In this document: in pieces, positions 1 through 7,591 of the stretch
How the letters are laid out: every line of letters begins with the position of its first letter
Position numbering within the stretch: the first letter of the stretch is position 1
Assembly (NCBI GenBank): GCA_017470115.1
Contig: JAFUEZ010000006.1
Location: 1 to 42,061 of the forward strand
Direction: 5' to 3'
From: Bacilli bacterium
GTDB lineage: Bacteria > Bacillota_I > Bacilli_A > RFN20 > CAG-826
Length of the DNA: 42,061 nucleotides
The notes under the pieces: model-generated
The model's input: only the letters and a program-made list of their open reading frames with translations
The model's database searches: none
What the model was told of the DNA's origin: nothing
Position numbers and translations under genes: made by a program

Positions 1-248
1 GGACCAGCAATTTCAACATTTGAGATTAATTCATTTTTTAAAAGATTAGCTTTGAGTGATTCAGCAATTTCTCTTGGTGCTTTATGCAATTCTCTTGCAA
101 GTTTCATTGCAATGTTTGTTGCATAGTCGCCATGTTCTTTTTCTTTAGGGATTTCAACCATAACAAAATCATCTTCAACATCAAGTGAATAGACTTCTTT
201 TAAACTGCTTTTAATAATTTCGATAATTTTTTTATTAATCTCACTCAT
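1..248 (-). CDS. argS: Arginyl-tRNA synthetase, N-terminal part (gene runs off the window)
   Basis: Reading the minus strand from an ATG at 248 gives about 82 residues before the window edge. They include HGDYATNIAMKLARE and end in NVEIAGP. These match the N-terminal additional domain of class I arginyl-tRNA synthetases (usual forms HGDxATNIAM and xEIAGPGFIN), which contacts the tRNA-Arg D-loop. The catalytic HIGH and KMSKS regions lie outside the window. The enzyme charges tRNA-Arg in the cytoplasm. A tRNA-Arg gene lies 150 bp away, divergently transcribed, which is a fitting but possibly accidental pairing. The motif match is strong; everything beyond residue 82 is unseen. Confidence 0.88.
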   Translation of the reverse strand, partial: MSEINKKIIEIIKSSLKEVYSLDVEDDFVMVEIPKEKEHGDYATNIAMKLARELHKAPREIAESLKANLLKNELISNVEIAG

Positions 249-356
249 AATCTAGCCTCAACTGAATTGAAATTTTATCATTTATTAGTATTTTATACAA
301 TAAATGAAAGTGTTAGTTTCTTTCTTTGTGATAATTTAAAATTCCAAAATTAATAT

Positions 357-385
357 TTGATTGATAAGACTACGTATGATAAAAT
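357..385 (+). promoter_or_regulatory. Promoter of tRNA-Arg
   Basis: TTGATT at 357-362 and TAAAAT at 380-385 are separated by exactly 17 bp. The predicted transcription start is about 7 nt upstream of the mature tRNA. Only sequence match supports this. Confidence 0.6.
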
Positions 386-398
386 ACTAAACGCAAAT

Positions 399-475
399 GG
401 CCTTGTAGCTCAGTTGGATAGAGCAACAGCCTTCTAAGCTGTGGGTCAGGCGTTCGAGTCGCCTCAAGGTCACCA
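399..475 (+). tRNA. tRNA-Arg (anticodon TCT)
   Basis: This is a full cloverleaf. The 7-bp acceptor stem pairs 399-405 with 465-471 and has one G-U pair. The anticodon stem ACAGC/GCTGT encloses loop CTTCTAA, giving anticodon TCT at 433-435. The T-loop GTTCGAG(T)C is standard and CCA is encoded at 473-475. It reads AGA (and AGG by wobble), the main Arg codons in AT-rich genomes. It is followed directly by a terminator, so it is a single-gene transcript. Confidence 0.96.
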
Positions 476-486
476 ACTTAAAAATC

Positions 487-516
487 ACGAGATAATTTAT
501 GTATCTCGTTTTTTTA
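487..516 (+). terminator. Intrinsic terminator of tRNA-Arg
   Basis: An 8-bp perfect stem (ACGAGATA / TATCTCGT) with a 7-nt loop is followed by seven T residues. It lies 11 nt after the tRNA CCA. Confidence 0.88.
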
Positions 517-543
517 TTGTTAATTATTAAAAATACGTAATTC

Positions 544-646
544 AATTGTATACAATTAAATTTATTTAGTTAGATAAATTGATTTATATTTATTAAAATA
601 TTAGATTTTTGCAGGGTTTTTCACAAAAAATCAATTGTGTACAATT
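544..646. promoter_or_regulatory. Pair of operator-like palindromes
   Basis: A perfect 14-bp palindrome AATTGTATACAATT lies at 544-557. A near-identical copy, AATTGTGTACAATT, lies at 633-646 and overlaps the stop of the HAD gene. The copies start 89 bp apart. The spacing and symmetry suggest protein binding, but the site is downstream of the minus-strand gene rather than at an obvious promoter, so its role is unclear. Confidence 0.35.
592..621 (-). repeat. Intergenic repeat, copy a
   Basis: On the minus strand this reads AAAAACCCTGCAAAAATC and then TAATATTTTAAT. It belongs to the six-copy intergenic family described in the findings (copies b-f at 12745, 14579, 17501, 29890 and 41750). It lies just past the 3' end of the HAD gene. 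Confidence 0.5.
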
Positions 647-1275
647 AAATTTTCAACTTCTGAAGTCGAATGAGCAACCATGCCAGGATTCATTTCCTCT
701 ATGTTATCATGAGGTGCAAAATTATCATAAACGACAGAAATAATATCGACTCCAATGCTTCTGCATTGAATTATATCTTCTTGTGTATCACCTACATAGA
801 TGACTTCATTTTTACAAATTTTCAAATCTTCAAAAGCTTTTAACATAACTTTATCTTTGACCATCCCTTTTGTTGATCCCCAAAAATAATCTTCAAAATA
901 TTTAAAGCCATCTAATTTTTCTAGAGAGATAAATAATGTTTCTTTTGATCTTCCTGTTAAAACAAAAATTCGATATCCTTTTGACTTTAAAGAAACGAGT
1001 AAATCTCTAATTCCAGGTATAAAATCTTTAAGATATTCATCATGCATTCTTTCATAGTCTCTTACATATTCTTTAAAAGCTTCTACTGCTTCTTTTTTAT
1101 CAGGAACAAGACGTTCAATGATACCTTCTTCATTTGGACCACTTACTTTTCCCCAATCTTCGTTAGTGAATTTTCTATGCATATATTTATCTTCAACAAC
1201 GCCAAAAGCTTTGCTAACAATATCAAATGTGCTAGCAAGGGTTCCATCAAAATCAAAAAAGACAACTTTTTTCAT
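631..1275 (-). CDS. HAD-superfamily phosphatase (phosphoglycolate phosphatase / PpaX-like)
   Basis: This is a 214-aa cytosolic haloacid dehalogenase-type hydrolase. Motif I is FFDFDGTLA (nucleophile Asp8, acid Asp10), motif II is VLTGRS, a Lys lies in GMVKDKVM, and motif III/IV is IYVGDTQEDI. The insert between motifs I and II is a helical C1 cap, as in Gph/PpaX enzymes that dephosphorylate small phosphoesters or pyrophosphate. The substrate cannot be read from sequence. I chose the start giving MKKVVFFDFDG at 1275, which places motif I at the usual position; an upstream in-frame ATG at 1287 would add MILI and lies only 3 nt after an AGG. It is monocistronic, convergent with the tRNA-Arg unit, and no clear terminator was seen. 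Confidence 0.82.
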   Translation of the reverse strand: MKKVVFFDFDGTLASTFDIVSKAFGVVEDKYMHRKFTNEDWGKVSGPNEEGIIERLVPDKKEAVEAFKEYVRDYERMHDEYLKDFIPGIRDLLVSLKSKGYRIFVLTGRSKETLFISLEKLDGFKYFEDYFWGSTKGMVKDKVMLKAFEDLKICKNEVIYVGDTQEDIIQCRSIGVDIISVVYDNFAPHDNIEEMNPGMVAHSTSEVENLIVHN

Positions 1276-1378
1276 AATTAAAATCATAAACCTAGAGCTG
1301 AAAAGTAATCAAGATAAACAATAAAAATTTACAAAACTATCAGAAAACTGTTTTATTTTTAAATAAAATAAAAAATTA

Positions 1379-1411
1379 TTGAATTTTCTACGCTTATAAG
1401 TAAAATATAAT
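1379..1411 (+). promoter_or_regulatory. Promoter of the small membrane protein gene
   Basis: TTGAAT at 1379-1384 pairs with TAAAAT at 1401-1406 at a 16-bp spacer. An overlapping perfect TATAAT lies at 1406-1411. An AGGAG ribosome binding site follows just before the ATG at 1434. Confidence 0.5.
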
Positions 1412-1433
1412 ATGCAGTTATAGGAGTAAAATT

Positions 1434-1871
1434 ATGAATATTTCAAAGAAAAAATTGATAATCATTGCTTCTGTAGTCTTCGCTTTATTCAATATTCTCT
1501 TGCTCGGAACACCATGTTTGAAAGAATCAGCATATTCTTCAATTGGTAACGCAAGAACAGGTTATGATTTTACAAACATAACAAACACAACAATTTTGGC
1601 ATTGGATATAACACTCGTTAGTTCTATAGGTTTACTCCTTGTCATCAATTTCGTTGCTTTATTTATTGAAGCGTTAGATGAAAAGAAAATGTTTATCATT
1701 GATTTGGTAGGTTGGATTGTTGTATTGGCATTTGCTGTTACACTATGCTTTTCAAAATACATCAATATTAGCTGGAATCCATTTGGCACTTTTATTTTCA
1801 TTGCAATTGTCAGTGCTTTTGGTGCAGCATCTTCTTTATTCTTTTATCTTCATCAACAATATCAAGATTAG
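1434..1871 (+). CDS. Small four-helix membrane protein, unknown function
   Basis: I do not recognise this 145-aa protein. It has four hydrophobic segments, at about residues 8-26, 55-80, 88-107 and 118-140. A polar loop (about 28-54) lies between the first two, and a charged Glu/Asp/Lys stretch (LDEKK) lies before the third. The region LLLGTPCLK resembles a lipobox only superficially and lacks the needed small residues, so a lipoprotein is unlikely. AGGAG lies 8 nt before the ATG. The gene has its own promoter, and the infC promoter begins 14 bp after its stop. Nothing in the context assigns a role. Confidence 0.6.
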   Translation: MNISKKKLIIIASVVFALFNILLLGTPCLKESAYSSIGNARTGYDFTNITNTTILALDITLVSSIGLLLVINFVALFIEALDEKKMFIIDLVGWIVVLAFAVTLCFSKYINISWNPFGTFIFIAIVSAFGAASSLFFYLHQQYQD

Positions 1872-1884
1872 TTATTAATTATTA

Positions 1885-1913
1885 TTGATTTTTAAAATCT
1901 AATAATATATTAT
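1885..1913 (+). promoter_or_regulatory. Promoter of infC-rpmI-rplT
   Basis: TTGATT at 1885-1890 and TATTAT at 1908-1913 have a 17-bp spacer. Transcription would start near 1920, at the 5' edge of the structured leader. Confidence 0.65.
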
Positions 1914-1919
1914 ATACGC

Positions 1920-2050
1920 ACGTAGAAAGATAAGCGTCCGCTTCTCACCAGATTGATATATAAATCAATTGGTTCAAGGCTACAAAGGTTAAATAGAAAA
2001 CTTATGTAAATTATTGACGGACGCACTATGTATTTGCGCCCGTTTTATTT
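1920..2050 (+). promoter_or_regulatory. L20-type attenuator leader of infC-rpmI-rplT
   Basis: Two mutually exclusive pairings are visible. An antiterminator-like long-range stem pairs GCGTCCG (1934-1940) with CGGACGC (2018-2024) and encloses an ATTGAT/ATCAAT hairpin. A competing terminator pairs ACGGACGCA (2017-2025) with TGCGCCCGT (2035-2043), with one A-C mismatch, followed by TTTTATTTT. The shared segment 2017-2025 is the switch. In Firmicutes, excess ribosomal protein L20 is known to bind the infC leader and trigger premature termination. Position and structure fit that mechanism, but L20 binding here is inferred. Confidence 0.8.
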
Positions 2051-2065
2051 TAGGAGGAAAGAGTT

Positions 2066-2629
2066 ATAGCTACTAGTTTAAATCCACAACAAGGCAAAAA
2101 CTTTAAAAACAATCGCGATGCTGGCGATCTCGTTAATGAAAAAATCAGATTTCCTGAAGTTATGGTCATCGGACCTGAAGGAGAGAAATTAGGAGTATTA
2201 AAAAGATTTGACGCTTTTAAAAAAGCTGATGAATATGGTCTTGATTTACTCTGCGTCGCTCCTCAAGCAAACCCACCAGTTTGTAAAATCTTAAACTATG
2301 GAAAGTATCGTTTCGAAGCTCAAAAGAAAGCTAAAGAGGCCAAAAAGAATCAAAAGATAATTGAAATCAAAGAGATTCAATTAACACCTCAAATTGGAAT
2401 TCATGATATCGAAACCAAAGCTAAAAACGCCATTAAGTTTTTTGAAGAAGGAAACAAAGTTAAAGTTGTTGTTAGATTTAGAGGAAGACAACTCTCTCAC
2501 CCTGAAGTTGGCGAGGAGACACTTAATAGATTCTTAGATTACGTCAAAGATTACTCTACTATCGAAAAACCTGCAGTTTTAGATGGTAAGTTAATGACTT
2601 GCGTTCTTGCAAGCAAAACAAAAAAGTAG
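2066..2629 (+). CDS. infC: Translation initiation factor IF-3, probable AUA start
   Basis: IF-3 binds the 30S subunit, prevents premature 50S joining and proofreads the start codon. The 187-aa product has the N-terminal domain (VNEKIRFPEVMVIGPEGEKLG) and the C-terminal domain (KEIQLTPQIGIHDIETK, VVVRFRGRQLSHPE). The first in-frame ATG (2162) lies inside the conserved N-terminal domain and has no ribosome binding site, so it is not the start. An in-frame TAG lies at 2051-2053. AGGAGG at 2052-2057 precedes ATA at 2066 by 8 nt, and no ATG, GTG or TTG occurs in frame between 2054 and 2161. The start is therefore very probably AUA. Rare starts (AUU) on infC are known elsewhere to let IF-3 repress its own translation. 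It is the first gene of the operon with L35 and L20. Confidence 0.93.
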   Translation: MATSLNPQQGKNFKNNRDAGDLVNEKIRFPEVMVIGPEGEKLGVLKRFDAFKKADEYGLDLLCVAPQANPPVCKILNYGKYRFEAQKKAKEAKKNQKIIEIKEIQLTPQIGIHDIETKAKNAIKFFEEGNKVKVVVRFRGRQLSHPEVGEETLNRFLDYVKDYSTIEKPAVLDGKLMTCVLASKTKK

Positions 2630-2647
2630 AAAGAGAGGAAAACGTTC

Positions 2648-2842
2648 ATGCCAAAAATGAAGAGTAAAAAAGCCTTAACAAAGAGAATTAAAGTTACAGG
2701 CAGTGGTAAAGTCAGAAGACATCACGGATATGTCAGCCATTTAGCACCACACAAAACACACAAACAAAAGAGACACTTAAGAAAGGCTGCACTTGTTTCA
2801 AAGTCAGACTACAAGAGAATTAAGTATCTCATTCAACAATAG
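2648..2842 (+). CDS. rpmI: 50S ribosomal protein L35
   Basis: This is a 64-aa basic protein starting [22 protein letters not shown], with the [22 protein letters not shown] core typical of bL35. It is of full family length. It starts 18 nt after infC with GAGAGGAAAA upstream, and L20 follows 13 nt after its stop. It is co-regulated with infC and rplT through the leader at 1920-2050. Confidence 0.97.
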   Translation: MPKMKSKKALTKRIKVTGSGKVRRHHGYVSHLAPHKTHKQKRHLRKAALVSKSDYKRIKYLIQQ

Positions 2843-2855
2843 GAGGTAACCGTCA

Positions 2856-3206
2856 ATGAGAGTTAAAGGTGGAACAGTAACACATCAAAGAAGAAAAAAA
2901 GTTTTAAAACAAGCTAAAGGTTACTTCGGAAGTAAACACAGATTGTTTAAAACAGCTAACGAACAAGTTATGCGTTCAAAAAGATATGCATATATTGATC
3001 GTAGATTAATTAAAAGAGACTTTAGAAAACTTTGGATTAAGAGAATCAATGCTGCTTGCAGATTAAACGATATCTCATATTCAAAATTCATGCACGGATT
3101 AAAAGTTGCTAAGATTGACTTAAACAGAAAAATGCTTAGTGAAATCGCTATTCACGATGAAAAAGGTTTTGCTGAATTAGTCAAAATTGCTAAAAAAGCT
3201 TTCTAA
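2856..3206 (+). CDS. rplT: 50S ribosomal protein L20
   Basis: At 116 aa this is full length for bL20. It starts [20 protein letters not shown] and contains [29 protein letters not shown], the basic N-terminal rRNA-binding extension, followed by the globular C-terminal domain with [13 protein letters not shown]20 is needed early in 50S assembly and is the presumed feedback effector acting on the operon leader. AGGAGG lies 8 nt before the ATG. It is the last gene of the operon, and a terminator follows 21 nt later. Confidence 0.97.
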   Translation: MRVKGGTVTHQRRKKVLKQAKGYFGSKHRLFKTANEQVMRSKRYAYIDRRLIKRDFRKLWIKRINAACRLNDISYSKFMHGLKVAKIDLNRKMLSEIAIHDEKGFAELVKIAKKAF

Positions 3207-3220
3207 TCTCGTACTAAATT

Positions 3221-3252
3221 AAAAAATGCTCACTGATTAAGTGAGCTTTTTT
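3221..3252. terminator. Bidirectional terminator between rplT and thiI
   Basis: A perfect 7-bp stem GCTCACT (3228-3234) / AGTGAGC (3240-3246) with a 5-nt loop is flanked by six A on the left and six T on the right. It therefore serves both convergent operons. Its T tract reaches the thiI stop codon at 3251. Confidence 0.88.
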
Positions 3253-4420
3253 AATTCTCAAATTTAATATATTTAACTTCTAAATTGTCTAAGCATTCAT
3301 CAATTAATGGCGCAAAATCAAATTGATCTTCTATTCTTAAACACTCATCGAAATGAGGTGAAGTTTTAGGCCTTACTGGAGCAAAGATTGTACAGCAATC
3401 TTCGTAAGGTCGAATAGAAATTTCATATGTCTCAATTTTTTCACTAATCTTTATAATATCTACTTTGTCATAAGTACAAAGAGGTCTTAAAACAGGTAAA
3501 TTAGTAACGCTATTTATCACATTAAGCGAATCGATAGTTTGACTTGCAACTTGACCAACGCTTTCTCCTGTCGCTAAACATGGTAAATTCAATCTTTCAG
3601 CTAATCTAGAAGCGATTCTATACATCATTCTTCTCATTATAGTAATTGGATAGCCTTCAGATGAAATCTCATAAATTTTTTCTTGAATTTTAGTAAATGG
3701 AACTATAAATAATCTAATTTTTGGTTGATATTTTGTTAATTTCTTTAAAATGTCTTCAAGTTTATCAATTACACCACTATTTGTATATGGAGGTGCAGCA
3801 AAATGAATACAGGTAACTTCAACACCTCTTCTCATCAATAAATATGTAGCTACAGGTGAGTCAATACCACCAGATAACATCATCAAACATCTACCTATTG
3901 ACCCAGTTGGATAGCCTCCCATACCTTTTAATGTCTTTGTAAAGACATAGGCACCATCTTCTCTAATTTCAATGTCTAGAATAACATCTGGCTCATGAAC
4001 ATCAACTCTCCAAGGTGTATTTTTTAAGATAACAGTCGCAATTTCCCTATTAATTTCGTCGCTGATGTAAGGATATGATTTATCAATTCTTCTAGCTCTA
4101 ATTTTAAAAGTTTTTCCATTTTCTTCTGCAAAAACTTTTAAAGCGAGCTCTTTTAGATTATCTAAGTCAGGATCTTCAATTTTATAGGCAAGTGAAAAAG
4201 AATACATTCCACTAATTTCAGCCAAACACTTTTCTAAATTTGATATTTCGTTAATTATGTATAAATAAATATGGTCGTGTCTAATGACCATTTTATAGTC
4301 ATCTTCATTTTCTCTTAAAGCAATCCTAATCGATCTAGCAAGTTTAGCAACAAAATCTTTTTTGTTTTTCCCTTTTGTTGACATTTCACCAAACCTAACT
4401 ATAACTACATTGTACTTCAT
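3251..4420 (-). CDS. thiI: tRNA 4-thiouridine synthase ThiI
   Basis: ThiI adenylates U8 of tRNA and inserts sulfur; it can also feed thiamine thiazole synthesis. The 389-aa product has an N-terminal ferredoxin-like part, a THUMP domain (about 60-165) and a PP-loop ATPase domain with MLSGGIDSPVA (SGGIDS at 183-188). A Cys pair lies in PYEDCCTIFAP near the C-terminus. There is no C-terminal rhodanese domain, so it resembles the short Bacillus-type ThiI. Its ATG overlaps the TGA of the upstream cysteine desulfurase by 3 nt, which matches a dedicated sulfur donor. The operon order ezrA, desulfurase, thiI follows Bacillus. Confidence 0.96.
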   Translation of the reverse strand: MKYNVVIVRFGEMSTKGKNKKDFVAKLARSIRIALRENEDDYKMVIRHDHIYLYIINEISNLEKCLAEISGMYSFSLAYKIEDPDLDNLKELALKVFAEENGKTFKIRARRIDKSYPYISDEINREIATVILKNTPWRVDVHEPDVILDIEIREDGAYVFTKTLKGMGGYPTGSIGRCLMMLSGGIDSPVATYLLMRRGVEVTCIHFAAPPYTNSGVIDKLEDILKKLTKYQPKIRLFIVPFTKIQEKIYEISSEGYPITIMRRMMYRIASRLAERLNLPCLATGESVGQVASQTIDSLNVINSVTNLPVLRPLCTYDKVDIIKISEKIETYEISIRPYEDCCTIFAPVRPKTSPHFDECLRIEDQFDFAPLIDECLDNLEVKYIKFEN

Positions 4421-5553
4421 AACTTTCTTCCTTTGATATTCTCCAAAATCATATTGAATTTCTGAATAAATATTTTTGTTTCTTCTAATGTGTTGTTCTT
4501 GTTAAATGATAATCTAATGGCGTTTCTTGCTTCCTCATCGCTTTTCCCTAAAGCAAGCAAAACATGTGATGGTGCTTCTTTTTTAGAATTACACGCACTT
4601 ACGCTACTAACCATAATACCTTCATTTGATAAAGCTTCAACAACAACGCTAGCTTTCTTATTTAATAAATCCATATTCAATATATATGGTGTTTGATTCT
4701 TAAAAATATTCAATGAAATTTCATCATTATTTTTGAGATTTTCTACTAAATAACCCCGCAAAACCTCAATATTTTTATAATTTTCATTAAAACTATTCAT
4801 CGTAATTTTAAGAGCTTCATGAAGAGCAACAATCGCTGGATAATCAAGTGTTCCACTTCTTAATCCATTCTCTTGACCCCCTCCATAGAATAAAGGATTT
4901 AAATTGATCTTTTTTAATTTAATTAAAGCTCCGCATCCTTTTAAACCATTAATTTTGTGACCACTAATAGTTAGCATATCACCTAAACTATAATCAAATT
5001 TATACTTTCCAACTGTTTGAGCACAATCTAAATGTAGTGAACATTTTGGAAAAGTTCTAACTACTTTGCTAATTTCATCAATGTTTAAAGCAAAACCTAA
5101 TTCATTATTTACAGGCATTATGGATACAAGGATTGTATTTTTGTTAATCACTTTTTTAAATTGTTCAATATCAATTTCTCCATCTTTATTAACATCTAGA
5201 TAAGTGACAAGTGCTCCTTGAGATTCAAGAAATTTAAAAACGTCTAAAACAGATTCGTGCTCAACTTTTGTTGTAATGATATGATTACCTCTACTCTTAT
5301 TTTTATTATAATAGCCAATTATACCAAGGTTATTACTCTCGGTTGCTCCGCTAGTAAAAATAACTTCATATCGAGAATCCAAACCTAATAATTTTAAAAT
5401 TTTCTCCCTAATTCTATTAATCTCATTAAAATTTTTCATTCCCAGTTTGTGGATTGAATTTGGATTTTCATAATTATTTTCTGCAGCATTTAAGTATGCT
5501 TCAAGCACTTCTTTTGAAGGCTTGGTACTACTTGCGTTATCAAAATAAATCAT
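4417..5553 (-). CDS. nifZ: Cysteine desulfurase (NifS/IscS family, NifZ-like partner of ThiI)
   Basis: This PLP enzyme converts cysteine to alanine and holds the sulfur as a persulfide. The product is 378 aa. MIYFDNASST is the family N-terminus. FTSGATESNN forms the PLP phosphate cup. LHLDCAQTVGK holds the PLP-nitrogen Asp, and SGHKINGLKG carries the Schiff-base Lys (K200). The catalytic loop Cys is in SSVSACNSKK (C321); its short loop suggests a NifS-like group I enzyme. The start overlaps the last base of ezrA, and the end overlaps thiI, so the three genes are translationally coupled. Known biology of the Bacillus nifZ-thiI pair supports sulfur transfer straight to ThiI. It could equally be named iscS-like. 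Confidence 0.93.
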   Translation of the reverse strand: MIYFDNASSTKPSKEVLEAYLNAAENNYENPNSIHKLGMKNFNEINRIREKILKLLGLDSRYEVIFTSGATESNNLGIIGYYNKNKSRGNHIITTKVEHESVLDVFKFLESQGALVTYLDVNKDGEIDIEQFKKVINKNTILVSIMPVNNELGFALNIDEISKVVRTFPKCSLHLDCAQTVGKYKFDYSLGDMLTISGHKINGLKGCGALIKLKKINLNPLFYGGGQENGLRSGTLDYPAIVALHEALKITMNSFNENYKNIEVLRGYLVENLKNNDEISLNIFKNQTPYILNMDLLNKKASVVVEALSNEGIMVSSVSACNSKKEAPSHVLLALGKSDEEARNAIRLSFNKNNTLEETKIFIQKFNMILENIKGRKL

Positions 5554-7292
5554 TATTTAGTTTCTCTTTGATTCAATTTTTCTAAAACTTGCTCACTGAT
5601 TTCAAAAGCCGATTTAAAATCTCCAGCAAGATATAAAGTCTCTGCTTGTGAAACTAGATTATTAATCTCAGCAAACTTCATTCTATCTCTATTAGCGAGC
5701 AAAATTTGCTCTGAGGCCATATTTTTATAATTATCAATTTCATGTATTTCTTTAACTAAATTATTAGTTAACTCATTTAGTTTTAAACTTGCATCATTAA
5801 CTGAAGAAACATTAATAGGAACAGCTTTTAAATACTTACTGATACTATCAATTAGCGCATAACACTCATCAAATTTGCTCTTATATTTTTCTTCTAAATC
5901 AGCAATTTTGAATCTTACTACTAAGAATTCACTTTCTTTTAATTGACGGTATTTAGTAATTAAATTATTAAAAGCAACTTCACAATCATTCTTTAAACTT
6001 GAAAGATATGTTTCAAAAGAAACTACTTTTTCATTTAATTCATTGGTACCTTTTTCCAAAATCAACAATTTATCAATCAATAATGAATATGGATATGGAT
6101 CAACTGAATGGATGTATACATCCAATCTTCTTTTATCTTTCGATACTACATCTAAAAATTTTCCTAATTCTTCAAGCGTTCTCAAATGTTCTGAATCAAT
6201 AACATATACTTTTTTAAACCTAGAAATATTGTTTGTTATTTTGATGTATTCACCAGATAAATAATTATATTTATCTAAGATTTCTTGGTTCTTAGTGTCA
6301 AATTGAGAATGAGCATCTACTTCTTTATCAAAAGCAACGTATATTTCGTCGATTATTTTATTGATTCTTTCTTTGTTTTCTTTAAGACCATTAACCGATA
6401 ATTTCTTTAAAGCAAGAATTGAATTAGTACAACTATCTTGAATCTCAGATACTGCATCTTCAACTCTAAGTTGCTTTAATGGGATTCCACTTAAAACTAA
6501 AGAATTATATTTATCAGTAAGTTGATCAATACGTGATGGAATATTTGTAGAAAACTCTTCAAATAGTGGAGGAATCTCATCAATTAATGAATTTAATTCA
6601 CTTACTACAGTTTCAATTTTTGGGAGTAAAATATTAGCTTCATCATAATTGGCTTGTTCTACATCTGATTCAAATTCGTTAAATTTTTGGTCGATAGTAT
6701 CAAAAACTTTATCGAAACTTGAAACAACATCAACCAATTTGTTCTCGTTGCTATTATATTTAGATTTACAATCTCTATATTTTTCTTTAACTATTAATGC
6801 CGCTTGTCTGCAATCTTCCTCAGGTCTAATTACTTGAACTAAATCATTATTGAGTTGATTGACAGAATCCTCATATTGTTTCATGATTCCTTGATGTTCT
6901 TTTAAGTAGTTTTTGAAATCATTGATTCTTCTTTCTTCAAGATAGACTTGGAGTTCAGAAATAATTTCATAATATTGAAGATCAGTTGTATCACGAATCT
7001 CTTTGCTTCTTCTAAAATAATTAGAATGAATATCGCTATAGAGGAGGTTTGTTCTTGATATAATTTCGAGTCTTTGAATGTATTGGGCATCTTGACCAGT
7101 CAATAAAGCATGCAAATATTCGTATTTGCTTTGAATCTCTTTAAGTTGTTTCTTGCATCTATTTCTTTTTAAAACCAAATTATTCAGCAGAATAAAAGCC
7201 ACAATACCTGCAACAACAATAACACCTATTATTGACAATATAATTGCCAAAATTCCACCAACATCTGACTCAAGAATCACAAATCTTTCCAT
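5553..7292 (-). CDS. ezrA: EzrA-like septation ring regulator
   Basis: EzrA is a membrane-anchored division protein that restrains FtsZ ring formation and links the ring to wall synthesis. The 579-aa product (Bacillus EzrA is about 560) has one N-terminal membrane segment (about residues 12-37, GGILAIILSIIGVIVVAGIV), then a basic stretch (LKRNRCKKQ). About 530 residues of helical, coiled-coil-rich cytoplasmic sequence follow, in spectrin-like repeats. Sequence identity to EzrA is low and the call leans on topology, length and synteny with the desulfurase, thiI and rpsD. GAGG lies 8 nt before the ATG, inside the 3' arm of a perfect inverted repeat (7302-7331). It is the first gene of the operon. 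Confidence 0.8.
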   Translation of the reverse strand: MERFVILESDVGGILAIILSIIGVIVVAGIVAFILLNNLVLKRNRCKKQLKEIQSKYEYLHALLTGQDAQYIQRLEIISRTNLLYSDIHSNYFRRSKEIRDTTDLQYYEIISELQVYLEERRINDFKNYLKEHQGIMKQYEDSVNQLNNDLVQVIRPEEDCRQAALIVKEKYRDCKSKYNSNENKLVDVVSSFDKVFDTIDQKFNEFESDVEQANYDEANILLPKIETVVSELNSLIDEIPPLFEEFSTNIPSRIDQLTDKYNSLVLSGIPLKQLRVEDAVSEIQDSCTNSILALKKLSVNGLKENKERINKIIDEIYVAFDKEVDAHSQFDTKNQEILDKYNYLSGEYIKITNNISRFKKVYVIDSEHLRTLEELGKFLDVVSKDKRRLDVYIHSVDPYPYSLLIDKLLILEKGTNELNEKVVSFETYLSSLKNDCEVAFNNLITKYRQLKESEFLVVRFKIADLEEKYKSKFDECYALIDSISKYLKAVPINVSSVNDASLKLNELTNNLVKEIHEIDNYKNMASEQILLANRDRMKFAEINNLVSQAETLYLAGDFKSAFEISEQVLEKLNQRETK

Positions 7293-7301
7293 AGCAAAAA
7301 C

Positions 7302-7331
7302 CTCGTTATAGTTATTTTATACTATAACGAG
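7302..7331. promoter_or_regulatory. Perfect inverted repeat over the ezrA promoter / ribosome binding site
   Basis: The arms CTCGTTATAGT (7302-7312) and ACTATAACGAG (7321-7331) are perfectly complementary over 11 bp with an 8-bp spacer. On the minus strand the spacer holds TATAAA, a possible -10, and the downstream arm ends in the GAGG that serves the ezrA ATG at 7292. It could be a repressor operator or an RNA hairpin that masks the ribosome binding site. To its right, 7340-7555 is AT-rich and I see no gene there. Confidence 0.55.
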
Positions 7332-7555
7332 AAAAAATTAAACTCTTTAAAAATAAACTTGTATAATACGATATATGTAATAAATACATATTTCAGTTAT
7401 TAAAAAGTCTGCTAATCTTTAATTATTTTGAATTATAACGTAAAATTTAAATATTTTAGATACATGTTTATATTGATATGCTTTAAAAATTTTTTTGCTT
7501 TTTTCTCACTAAAATTCGACCATCTATCATGATCAAAAATTAACAAAGAAAACTA

Positions 7556-7585
7556 TTGACTTAGCTATGCTAAAAGTAGTATCTT
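7556..7585 (+). promoter_or_regulatory. Promoter of rpsD
   Basis: TTGACT (7556-7561) and TATCTT (7580-7585) are separated by 18 bp, just upstream of the structured leader. Confidence 0.55.
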
Positions 7586-7591
7586 ATTAAA

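Noticed and set aside
2162-2629. infC starting at the first ATG
   Set aside because: It truncates the conserved IF-3 N-terminal domain and has no ribosome binding site. ATA at 2066 has AGGAGG.
7471-7520. AT-rich segment resembling the 41735-41755 stretch (runs of A then T ending TTTTGCTTTTT)
   Set aside because: The similarity is short and made only of homopolymer runs, so it does not support a further repeat copy.
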